A stretch of DNA of 64,000 bases, taken from assembly GCA_019426215.1 (NCBI GenBank), contig CM033394.1:12358195-12422194 (forward strand), given 5' to 3'. Position 1 is the first letter of the stretch. Every line of letters starts with the position of its first letter. Shown here in pieces: positions 34,544 through 45,800 of this stretch. Position numbers and translations under genes: made by a program. Origin of the DNA: Buddleja alternifolia (taxonomy: Eukaryota; Streptophyta; Magnoliopsida; Lamiales; Scrophulariaceae). The notes under the pieces are model-generated. The model did not search any database, was not told the origin of the DNA, and saw nothing but the letters and a program-made list of their open reading frames with translations.

Positions 34544-34880
34544 TCCCACTAGCGCGTATGAATCCCCGAGGTACAAAGCACACCATTAGCGCTCATAAAG
34601 CCAAGAGGTACAATAGCACCCCACTAGCGCTCATACAGTTAAGAGGTACAAGACACCCCGCTAGCGCTCATGAAGCCATGGGGTACAAAAACACCCCGCT
34701 AGCGCTCATGAAGCCACGGGGTACAAAAACACCCCGCTAGCGCTCATGAAGCCACGGGGTACAAAAACACCCCGCTAGTGCTCATGAAGCCATGGGACCC
34801 AACAAATCAATTAAGTAATTAACCTAGTGCTCATGAAGCCAGGCGATATCCCCCGCTAGTGCTCGCGAAGCCACGAAGAA
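34544..34880. repeat. 39-bp tandem array
   Basis: About eight units built on CCCCGCTAGCGCTCATGAAG followed by CCACGGGGTACAAAAACA. The central three units are nearly identical; the outer ones decay. Units contain GCTAGC and AGCGCT palindromes and a CCCCG/CGGGG pair. It probably belongs to the 3' region of the second gypsy element. Confidence 0.88.
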
Positions 34881-35918
34881 AGAAGTAAAACGTACTTGAG
34901 GTCTAAAAAGGCCCAACATATGATTCACAAATAAATATGTCATACAAGGCTAGACCATGGCGTCAAGTCTCACCCCTCTATACGAATTAACTAGCGCAAC
35001 ATCTAGGCGAGAAACTACTCAAAGGCCAAAAAACCTCAGTGAAAGCCCCCAAGGTTACATGCCACAACGGAACATAGCCATGAGGTTTAAGAAGAGGCCC
35101 CCGGGAATACAAACTGGGCCATCCCTCGTCACATATAGGCGATGCGTCCGCTCTCTACCAAAATCCCTCTTGAAGGAGAGGTCTCTACTAGACAATGGGT
35201 GAGCACAAACGTTTTTGACGTATGGTCTAACCTACTTCATGTGTGTACATCAGAAAACACCCAACAAGTGCAAAAGGCCATAGGAAATAAATCTAACACC
35301 ACAATAAAGACAAAACCACCATAGAGGCTAAGGACTTTGTCCCCTCACCTCGAGCGAAGGACTTTACCCCCTCACCTTGAGGCAAAGAATTGCCCACTCG
35401 CCATAGATCTAAGAACTTTGCCCCTCTTGAGGCAAAGGACCTTGCACTCTCACCTAGTAGCAAAAACTCTCACCCCTTGCAACAAGTCAATGACCCTTGC
35501 CCACTTCACCTCGGGGCAAAGGTCAATCTAATAAATTCTAAGTCCCCTTCAGAGTACAAATACCCAGACTGAGGTCTAGAATATTATAGGTCCCTTTTGG
35601 GGTGTTAAAACCCTGGAAAGAGGCCTCTAAACTCTAAGTCTCCGCCTAGACGATAAGCTCCCCATGGGCGAAGTACAAGCCTCCCCTTAGGTCAGGCATG
35701 TACCCCCCCTCTTGATGAGGCGCGTATCGTAAATAAATATATGCTTGTTATTTTCATAATAAGATATCTTCTCTTTTATGTCAGTCTTTTTTCAAATTGA
35801 CGTGATTGAGCTTCAATTTGAAGATTTTGAGTTGCTCCCAAGTATTTGATGAAAGTTCTGGAAAAAAAATGGGTTGAATTGCATTGTTCACTAACGAAAC
35901 CCATCAATTTTTGTTCAT
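34881..35918. other. Non-coding repeat-derived sequence
   Basis: No gene. Between about 35320 and 35530 an irregular repeat recurs (AAGGACTTTG..CCCTCACCT, CTTGAGGCAAAG). The rest is diverged sequence of the same character up to the copia insertion. Confidence 0.45.
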
Positions 35919-35923
35919 CCCAT

Positions 35924-36654
35924 TGTTGTATAATAATGTGGGTATGGAACAATTCTTATGAAAATCAATAGGCTAGGCACACCTTGAAAGATGCTATCTT
36001 TAAGGTATATATTTCTCCCACTATAGATGTAGATGGTCTTAAGAAATACACCTCTAGGATACAAAGCCTATTAACTAATTTCGCAAGGCTATACTCCTTC
36101 GAAATTCTTAAGAACAAAACTCGACCAAGTACCAAAATAAAAAAACTCGAAAAATATAGAAAGAAAGAGAGAAATATTTTAACATCTTAGTATCACATTA
36201 TTTTTGGTCATACCAAGGAAGTATTTATAGATTTCCACAAGTTTCCACCAAAAGGCACCTTTTCAATAGAAACAGTACTTCCAACGGCATTTTATTAACT
36301 GAACCGGTACCTCCAATTCAAGACACCCTTTCGGCTCAACCAAATAGTTACTTCCAATTCGAGACAACCTTTCAGGTCAACCGAATCGGTACTTCCAATT
36401 CGATACACCCTTTTAGCAAAGTGAAACAACTTGATCCGAAACGGTACTTTGACCATCTCAGGTGACCGAAACGTTAGACTAATTGGAAACTAACCTTTCG
36501 ATTCAATTGGAACTGACTTTGAACTTCCAACACTAACATTTGTTTAATTTCTTTCTTTCTTTCTTATATATATTATATATATAGAAACAAATAAAATAAC
36601 CCATATTATATATATTATTATTATATATAAAAATATATATATATATACACAACA
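35924..36654 (-). repeat. 3' LTR of the minus-strand copia element
   Basis: On the minus strand it runs from TGTTGTGTATATATA to CATTATTATACAACA. A polypurine tract (minus strand AAGTGGGGGAT, 36656-36665) lies just upstream of it. AT-rich microsatellite sequence occupies its 5' end. Confidence 0.88.
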
Positions 36655-37211
36655 ATCCCCCACTTATTTATATATAATACAAAATATAATAACTTGGTTT
36701 TTATATAGTGAATAACCATGAAGTGGACTTAAGCCTTTAACTTATGGTTGAATATGAATCAATTAAGTAGACATATTCTCACTACATATGAGTTTTGCTC
36801 TTCTTTGGTCGGTGGCACCGTTGTTTTTTTAAAAGGCCTTGTGCTCGATCCTAGTATTCACAAGTACTCTAGGATTCTACCGATAGTAATCCATAAGAAG
36901 CGGCCTCTCACTTCTCTACTTGTATAGGTAGACTTATCAAGAATGTCCACACACATTCCACTTAGCTATAAGGCTATTAAGAATTTAATTAAATTCATCC
37001 TAACCTCATGTGGTAATTAGTGCATAGGTTAGATATGGAACTTTGAAATAGTGTCACCCCCACTATTTTTAAGTTATGCACTTGAAATGTATCCATGTTT
37101 CCATTTCACTAATATCTTGTATTGAATTGCCTTTGAAAACTCTTATGTTAAGGTGACAAATGTATGACTTGTGCCGTAAGATAGAGTGGGTTTCAATCAA
37201 GATACTTTTTG

Positions 37212-40200
37212 TTAAATCAGTTGTAGTCCCATATCTCTCATGACCTTTGTTATCTTTTCTCCGGTTAATGGTTTTGTTAGTGGATCCGCTAACATTTGAT
37301 TTGTAGGGAGGTACTCGAGCATCACCTTCCCTTTCTTAACCATACTTCTTATATGATTATACCTCATAGAAATATGTTTACTATGGCTAGACATTCTTTC
37401 ATTCTTTGTATTGTATATTGCGGCTTGATTATCACAATACAAAGTAGTAGGACCTTTTTTAGGATCAATAAAAGGAATAGTTCTAAGGAATTTTCTAAAC
37501 CATATAATGTCTTTGCTCGCAATAGACATTGCAATATACTCGGATTCCATAGATGATAAAGCAACACAAGTTTGCCTTTTCGAAGACCAAGAAACTATGG
37601 CACCACCAATGGTGAGTAACCAACCACTCGTTGATTTTTAATTTGTTATGTCGGATGCCCAATTTGCATCACTATAACATTCAAGTGTAGATGAATTGCA
37701 CTTATAATGTAAACCATAGTTTATTGTGAACTTCAAGTACTTTAGTACCCTTTTTAATTCCTTCCAATGTTCTTCACTAGGATTATTAGTGAATCTACTC
37801 AATATGCCAATTGAACACGCAAGATCGGGTCTTGTGTGATTTACCACATACATTATGCTCCCAACAATTTTGGCATATTCTTCTTGATTTATAGCTTCTC
37901 CTTCGTTAGGAGTTAGCTTCCCATGAGGATCAATTGGGCTTTTGCTCACTTTGCAATCAAAGCAATTGAACTTTCTCAATATCTTCTCTATGTAATGAGA
38001 TTGAGTTAAAATAAAAGTTCCACCCTTTTTGATAACTTTGACCCCCAAAATAACATCTACCGGACCTAAGTCCTTAATGTCAAAAGCTTGCCTCAAGTAA
38101 TTTTTAGTTTCATTAATGCAATCCATATTAGTACCAAAAATAAGCAAATCATCAACGTACAAAGTCACAAGCACTTTATATTTAGAAATTACTTTAGTAA
38201 AAACACAACTTTCTATTTTGTTACTTATAAACCCAAATTTCTTAATTTCTTTCTTGAATTTCTTATACCATTGTCTAGGCGCTTGTTTGAGACCATACAA
38301 TGATTTATTCAATTTACATACTTTATGTTCTTCACCTTGAATAACATAACCGTCGGGTTGATGTATGTAAATTTCTTCTTCAAGATCACCATTCAAAAAG
38401 GCCGTTTTTACACCCATTTGATGAACCTTTAGGTTATAAATAGAAGCAATGGCAAACATTGTCCTAATAGATGTGAATTTACTAACGGGAGAAAATGTCT
38501 CAAAATAATCAATCTCTTCTTTTTGACTAAAACCTTTGGCTACTAATCTTGCTTTGTACTTATCAATAGTACCATCTGTTTTGAGTTTCATTTTCAAAAT
38601 CCACTTAGAGCCAATAAGTTTAGTGTTAAGAGGAGGCTCAACTAGAGTCCATGTTTTATTATCATGAATTGATTTTATCTCATCATCCATGGCTCTTTTC
38701 CACATGTCCGCATGTCCGCATCGGACATAGACATAGCTTCTTGAAAAGATTTAGGATCCTCTTCCAAAAGATATGTCATCATATCATGACCAAAATTCTT
38801 TTCAATTCTACATCTCTTACTCCTTCTTAACTCGATTATTTCATCATTTTCGTCCTTGTCTAAATTTCCATCTTCTTGTGGATCATGTACTTGTGTACTA
38901 GATTCCACATCATGTGAATTAGACACATTTGATTCCAATTCAAGTTCTTTTAATAATTCACTATCTAGTTCTAATTTATCCGCATCCTTAACATTTAAAT
39001 GTTCATAAAAAATGGCATGTGCAGCTTCAATTACACTATTAGAACTAATATTAAGAAATTTATATGCTTTACTCATTTGAGAATAACCAATAAAAATGAT
39101 TTCACGGCTTTAGAACCAAGTTTAGGCCTTTTCAAAGGTGCATCTAAAACATATGCAATACAACCCCATACTTTGAAATGTTTAATGCTAGGTTTGTGCC
39201 CAACAAACAATTCATATGGAGTTTTCATATGCTCTTTATTCACCACTCGATTACTAATGTAACAAGAGGTTAATAGTGTTTCACCGCAATAACTCATTGG
39301 AAGTTCCGAATGAATTATCATAGCACTAACCATCTCCATTAAGGATCGATTTTTCCTTTCGACTACTCCATTTTGTGGAGGAGTATTTGGTGACGAAAAC
39401 TCTCTAATTATACCATTTTGTAAACAAAATTCTTTAAAATCATTAGAGAGATATTCACCACCTCTATCAGATCTTAATCTTTTGATCCTTAAACCAATTT
39501 GGCTTTAAACTTCATTTTTGAAGATTTTAAACTTATCAAAGGCCTCATCTTTTGTTCTAAGTAAGTATGCATAAGTAAATTTAGAGAAATCATCTATAAA
39601 AGTAATAAAGTAACGTTTTCCACCTCGATTGACATGTTCTTTATTATCACATAAATCCATATGAATTAATTCAAGTAAAGATGATGTTCTACTAACACTT
39701 TTAAAATTGGTTTTAGTTAACTTAGATTGTGCACAACATTCACAATTATTCATAGAATAACTAGATGAATTTTTAGGAATTAATTCACAACTAATCATGC
39801 GAGACATAGCATTTAAATCAATATGTCGTAATCTATGATGCCAACAATCATGCTTATCATGCTCAATAATATAATTATAATTTGAACCATAAAAATAAGA
39901 AGAACTAGAAATAGCTTTATTGATACTCAACAAGACATATTGTCTTTAATGTAGCATTTCCCAACAAATGAGCCTTTCTTAGTAATAATCACTTGTTGAG
40001 ATCCAAAAGTCACTTTAAAGCCATTAGAGTCCAACTTAGGGACTGATACAAGATTTTTCCTAATAGAAGGAATATGATAAATATCTTTCAAAGTTAATGT
40101 CTTCTCGGAAGTGAGCGGAAGTTCCACTATTCCTCTGCCCAAAACCACACTGGTTGAAGAATTTCCCATGTAGACAGTTTTAATCTTGTCCAATTCTTCA

Positions 40201-40353
40201 AATGTTTTGAACAAGTTCCGATTTGAAGTAACATGTTGCACCAGAATCCACCCACCAATCGGTGTCGGCTTGACCAACAAGACAAACTTCCGTAAGCATA
40301 CCACCAAGATCATCAATAATCATGTTTGTCTCATTCTCTATCTTTGGTACTTT
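37212..40353 (-). pseudogene. copia pol: protease, integrase, RT, RNase H (broken)
   Basis: Protease: WWVDSGAT near 40255, followed by a frameshift; the segment 40316-39927 keeps HVTSNRNLF. Integrase: WHHRLRHIDLNAM and NCECCAQSK (zinc-binding), LIHMDLCDN and FITFIDDFSKFTY (core) at 39933-39505, then CYISNRVV and FKVWGCIAYV at 39339-39073. RT: 38705-37638 is open for 355 codons with WILKMKLKTDGT, VKTAFLNGDLEEEIY, LYGLKQAPRQWY and the catalytic YVDDLLIFG. A stop falls in RNase H after SDANWASD, and the last part (37550-37212) has [18 protein letters not shown] and ADPLTKPL. A fixed set of stops and frameshifts separates these, so the element cannot move on its own. Confidence 0.88.
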
Positions 40354-41271
40354 TCAATATCGACATTCTTTAGCAAAATGTCCCGGTTTACCACAAACAT
40401 AGTAAAAAATTTTCTTCTTCTTTCTGCCATTGCCACCATTTCTCTTAGAATAAAAGTTCTTCCTTTTCTGGAATTTTCCATGATTTCCCCTAGAAGTTCC
40501 AGGACCATTTTTCTCTTCTAAGTAGTTAATACCATCATTTTTCACCATAGTTGAACCATCCCTTTTAAGACTTTCAGTCTCAATTTGGATGCCCTGAAGA
40601 AGTTCATCTAAAGTGATAGACTTCTTCTTCTGTTTCAACTTCTTTTGATAACCCTTCCATGAAGGTGGAAGTTTCCCAATGATGGTAGAAACTTGAAAAG
40701 TTTCGGTGATGGGTTCACCCGCATCGGCACATTCCATTGCAATGTCATTAAGTTCATTAACTTGATCAATAACAGGTTTAGAATCAACCATATTGTATTC
40801 CACATACTTGTTAACCAAAAAAGACTTATTTCCAGCATCTTCATTTACGTACCTTCGTTTAATAGCTTTCCAAAGTTCCGCTGCTGTTTTGTGAATGTGA
40901 AACACGTTGAACAAAGTGTTGTTGAGCGACTAAAGGATAGTGTAGCGACAAATGAAGTCATCATCCTTCCACTTCTTCACTCTTGCTTCTGCTTCCGACT
41001 TTTGTGCAACAACAACACTAGCGGGAATGGAACTTCAACTGGAATCTGGTTCGGTACTCGGAGCAGAACCAGAACTTGGACAAGAATTTAGTCCGGTATT
41101 TTGACTGGAACTTGAAGCCTCGGTTGGACATGGTTCCGACAGAACATAGAACACCTTAGCAATCGTCAGTAGTTATTCAAGCTTGAGACTCCAACATTTG
41201 TAATTCAACCCATTGAGACGTTCGAGTTTGTCTCCTTCATGCAATTGTGTTTTCACAAGAACCGGCTCCAT
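40354..41271 (-). pseudogene. copia gag, minus strand (broken)
   Basis: It reads from ATG 41271 (MEPVLVKTQLHEGDKLERL), is stopped early, and continues at 40914-40354 with LWKAIKRRYVNEDAGNKSFL, VNELNDIAMECADAG and IIGKLPPSWKGY, the UBN2-type gag core. The CCHC knuckle reads YYVCGKPGHFAKEC: the first Cys is Tyr, so zinc binding is likely lost. The start lies 26 bp after the 5' LTR. Confidence 0.8.
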
Positions 41272-41296
41272 TATAGAAAGATATATACCTTAAAAT

Positions 41297-42017
41297 TGTT
41301 GTATAATAATGTGGGTATGGAACAATTCTTATGAAAATCAATAGGCTAGGCACACCTTTAAAGATGCTATCTTTAAGGTATATATTTCTCCCACTATAGA
41401 TGTAGATGGTCTCAAGAAATATACCTCTAGGATACAAAGCCTATTACCTAATTTCGCAAGGCTACACTCCTTCAAAATTCTTAAGAACAAAACTTGACCA
41501 AGTACCAAAATAAAAAGACTCGAAAAATATAGAAAAAAAGAGAGAAATATTTTAATATCTTAGTATCACATTATTTTCGGTCATACCAATGAAGTATTTA
41601 TAGATTTCCACAAGTTTCCACCAAAAGGCACCTTTTCAATCGAAACGGTACTTCCAACGGCATTTTATTAACCGAACTGGTACCTCCAATTCAAGACACC
41701 CTTTCGGCTCAACCGAATAGTTACTTCCAATTCGAGACAACCTTTTAACTCAACCGAATCGGTAATTCCAATTCGATACACCCTTTTAGCAAAGTGAAAC
41801 AACTTGATCCGAAATGGTACTTTGACCATCTCAGGTGACCGAAACGTTAGACTAATTGGAAACCAACCTTTCGATTCAATTGGAACCGACTTGGAACTTC
41901 CAACACTAACATTTGTTTAATTTCTTTCTTTCTTTCTTATATATATTATATATATAGAAACAAATAAAATAACCCATATTATATATATTATTATTATATA
42001 TATATATACACACGACA
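41297..42017 (-). repeat. 5' LTR of the minus-strand copia element
   Basis: Matching copy of 35924-36654 with an expanded/contracted TA tract at its outer end and outer terminus TGTCGTGTG on the minus strand. It is followed on the minus strand by ATTTTAAGG instead of a recognisable TGGTATCAGAGC primer site. Confidence 0.88.
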
Positions 42018-42284
42018 CCCATAAGTTAGTCTCATTTCACGTGGGATTAACATTGAGATTTTTTAAATTTATGTGACTAAATTTGTTAATTCATAAACAA
42101 TGAGATCAAAACTGATATTAAACTAACTTATGGAATCAAAACTACAGTTTCTATGTTTATGAATAATAGAGCGTCAAACAAAAATTATATATACTTTACA
42201 TAATAAAGAAACAGAGAAAGTTGGCATATATATAAATGTAGAACTTCTTTTACTTTATTGAACTCTATCCCTAACACAAGTTGG

Positions 42285-42815
42285 TGATGGGTTTTGTGGA
42301 GAAACAAACCAAAAGGTTGATTGGCAGGTGAAACCAAGATGTTGTTTGGTAGGTGAAACCAAGATGTTGTTTGGTAGGAGAAACCAAGAGGTTGATTGGT
42401 AGGTGAAACCAAGAGGTTGATTGGTAGGTGAAACCAAAATGTTGTTTGGTAAGTGAACCAAGAGTTTGTTTGGTAAGTGAAATTACTCCTATAAATAGGA
42501 GTGAATTTCCTTCATTTCTGTCATCCCAAAATTGAGAGAAAACATAGAAAGCAAAGTGTGTGTAGTGTAGTTTATACTAGGGAAAACAATTTGTTGTAGA
42601 TACAAATTGTGCTACACGGGAAACACTTGTGGTTTTTTTTCTTTCGGGGCAATACACTCTCAATCTCTTGTAATCGTTTTTCTCTCTCAAAGAAATAAAA
42701 TCTCTCTAACATAGGTCCGTGGACGTAGGCAAATTGCCGAACCACGTAAAATTGTTATCTCGTTTTCTTGCTTTCTTTTACTTTAAAGTTCGTTCATGCG
42801 CGTTGATTCCTAACA
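42285..42815 (+). repeat. 5' LTR of the Tork copia element
   Basis: It runs TGATGGGTTTTG to TCCTAACA. U3 holds about seven 25-bp tandem units containing TTGGTAGGTGAAACCAA-type sequence (42304-42480). A TATA box within CTCCTATAAATAGGAG is at about 42487-42502. Confidence 0.93.
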
Positions 42816-42817
42816 AC

Positions 42818-42829
42818 TGGTATCAGAGC
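42818..42829 (+). other. Primer-binding site (initiator tRNA-Met type)
   Basis: TGGTATCAGAGC lies two bases after the LTR, complementary to the 3' end of plant initiator tRNA-Met as in most copia elements. Confidence 0.92.
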
Positions 42830-42857
42830 ACGGGTTATAACGATCCGTGCGGAATCA

Positions 42858-45800
42858 ATGGCGTCTGACGATAGAAAAGTGAATATAGACAAGTTCGATG
42901 GTAAAGATTTTGGATTCTGGCGAACACAGATGGAGGATTATCTGTACCAGAAGAAACTCCATCAACCATTGTCGGGGAAGAAACCTGAAAAGATATCAGA
43001 CGAGGATTGGGAATTATTGGATAGGCAAGCCCTAGGTGTTATTCGATTGACATTATCAAGAAACGTAATGTTTAACATCCTAGATCAAACTACGACTGCG
43101 TGTTTGATGAAGGCGTTATCCAATATGTATGAGAAGCCATCCGCGTCAAATAAAGTCTACTTGATGAGACATTTATTCAACTTGAAGATGACGGAGGGAG
43201 GATTGGTAACCAATCATATCAACGAGTTCAACGTGATCATCACTCAGTTGAGCTCGGTTGATATTAATTTTGAGGATGAGGTAAAGGCTTTAATTTTATT
43301 GTCTTCTTTGCCGGAAAGTTGGAGTGCGACGGTAACTGCTGTGAGTAGTTCGTCTGGCCAAAGAAAGTTGAAGTTTGAAGAGATTCGGGATCTGATTCTA
43401 AGCGAGGATATTCGCCGGAGAGAATCAGGAGAACTCACATCTGCTGCATTGAGTGCGGAAAGCAGAGGGAGAAGTGTTCAACGGGGTGGTCAGAAAGGCA
43501 AAGGTCGATCCAAGTCCAAGGGGCGAGGGAAGTCAAAACCGCGCAAGGGTGATGATTGCTGGGGCTGCGGTAAGAAAGGCCACTTCAAGAGGGACTGTCC
43601 AGAAAAGACGGGACAAAATCACAACCGGGAACATCAACAAGCAAATGCAGCAACAGACGATGTCGGAGACGCTTTGGTTTGTTGTGTTGACAGTCCAGTT
43701 GACCAATGGGTACTGGACTCAGGTGCGTCGTTTCACGCTACTTCCTGTAAAAATTATCTTACAAATTATACTTTTGGAAAATTTGGAAAGGTATTTCTTG
43801 CAGATGATGAACCCTTAGAAATTATTGGTAAGGGAGATGTCACGATAACGACGGCACAGGGGATGCAGTTGAAACTGCAGAATGTCAGACATGTCCCGGG
43901 GCTGAGGAAGAATTTGATCTCAATGGGTCAAATTGATAGTGATGGTTGCACCACAATGTTTGGTGGGTGTTCTTGGAAAATCACCAAAGGAAATTTGGTG
44001 GTGGCTCGTGGTAAAAAGTCGGGGACTTTGTACACCACAGAAATCAATAGGGACTCGTTAGCTGCAGTCGAGGCCACAGAAGACGTGCATCTATGGCATA
44101 GGCGACTTGGGCATATGAGTGAGAAGGGAATGAAAATCATGGCATCCAAGGGAAAGCTACCAATCTCAAAGACGGTTGAATTGGGTCTTTGCGAAGACTG
44201 TGTACTTGGGAAGCAGAAAAAGGTGAGCTTCTCCAAGACGGGAAGAGAACCGAAGGCAGAGAAATTGGAGCTTGTGCATACCGATGTATGGGGACCGGCA
44301 CCCGTACAATCGCTTGGAGGGTCGAGATACTATGTCACCTTCATTGATGATTCCAAAAGAAAGGTATGGGTTTATTTTTTGAAAAATAAGTCTGATGTGT
44401 TTAATACCTTTAGGAAGTGGAAGGCAGAAGTCGAAAATGAAACGGGGCTGAAACTGAAGAGTCTGAGGTCCGAAAATGGCGGGGAGTATGACAGCCAAGA
44501 ATTCAAAGTCTATTGTGCAGAGAATGGGATCAAGATGATCAAGACCATTCCAGGGACTCCGCAGCAGAATGGGAATGCAGAGCGGATGAATAGAACTTTG
44601 AATGAACGAGCTAGGAGCATGAGGCTTTATTCCGGGTTGCCAAAGATGTTTTGGGCTGATGCAGTAAGCACGGCGGCTTACCTCATAAACCGGGGACCTT
44701 TAGTACCGTTGAACTTCAAAATACCTGAGGAAGTTTGGTCTGGAAAGGAGGTAAATTTATCGCATTTGAAAATTTTCGGTTGTTTATCTTATGTCCTGCT
44801 AAGTTCAAATGACAGGGATAAGTTGGATCCAAAAGCACAGAAATGCATTTTTATTGGTTATGGTGAAGATAGTTTTGGCTACCGATTCTGGGATTACCAA
44901 AACAACAAAATCATAAGGCATAAAGATGTTACGTTCAACGAGAAGGTGTTTTACAAGGATAGACTTGGGGCAGAGACTGATGATAATGAAAAATCAAAGG
45001 CGATACTAGAAGAGATCACTGAGGACGAGGTTGCAGGAAATGGAGCTGAGAATAGGATTGAGGAAGATCCAGAGACTCCACAACCTACCTTGAGGAGATC
45101 GAGTAGAACTCCTAAACCAAACACGAGGTATTCCCCTTCATTACACTATTTACTTCTGACAGATTCTGGAGAGCCGGAGTCGTACAAAGAGGCAATGAGT
45201 GTAGGAGATTCTCCCAAGTGGGAACTAGCCATGAAAGATGAAATGAGCTCGCTTGAGAAAAATAAAACTTGGAGGTTGACTAAGTTACCGGAGGGGAAAA
45301 GAGCTTTGCAGAACAAGTGGGTGTTCCGGGTTAAGGATGAACCGGATGGTAGTAAAAGGTACAAGGCGAGGTTGGTGGTCAAAGGGTTCCAGCAGAAGGA
45401 AGGGATTGACTACACTGAAATATTTTCGCCGGTTGTCAAGCTAACTACTATAAGGATGGTTCTGAGCATTGTTGTTGCAGAGGATTTACATCTTGAACAA
45501 TTGGATGTAAAAACGGCATTCCTTCATGGGGATTTGGAGGAGGATATATACATGGCTCAACCGGAAGGTTTTCTGGTAAGTAGAAAAGAAAACCTTGTAT
45601 ACAAGCTAGAAAAAAGCTTGTATGGTCTGAAACAAGCTCCGAGACAGTGGTACAAAAGGTTTGATACATTCATGGATAGTAATGGATTTACTAGATGTCA
45701 AATGGATCACTGTTGTTATTTTAAAATATTTAAAGATTGCTACATTATTTTATTGTTGTATGTCGATGACATGTTAGTTGCAGGGACTAATATGGGAGAA

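Larger units (their letters stand above)
35924..42017 (-). mobile_element. Ty1/copia LTR retrotransposon, minus strand
   Basis: Both LTRs are present (35924-36654 and 41297-42017) and the 5-bp CCCAT is duplicated at 35919-35923 and 42018-42022. On the minus strand the order is gag, protease, integrase, RT, RNase H; integrase before RT is the copia order. By eye the LTRs differ at roughly 4 percent of positions. Internal genes carry stops and frameshifts. The expected tRNA-iMet primer site is not visible after the 5' LTR. Confidence 0.9.

Noticed and set aside
36560..36650. Long TA-rich tract as possible scaffold attachment or origin
   Set aside because: It lies inside the copia LTR and recurs in the other LTR; it is microsatellite growth within a repeat.
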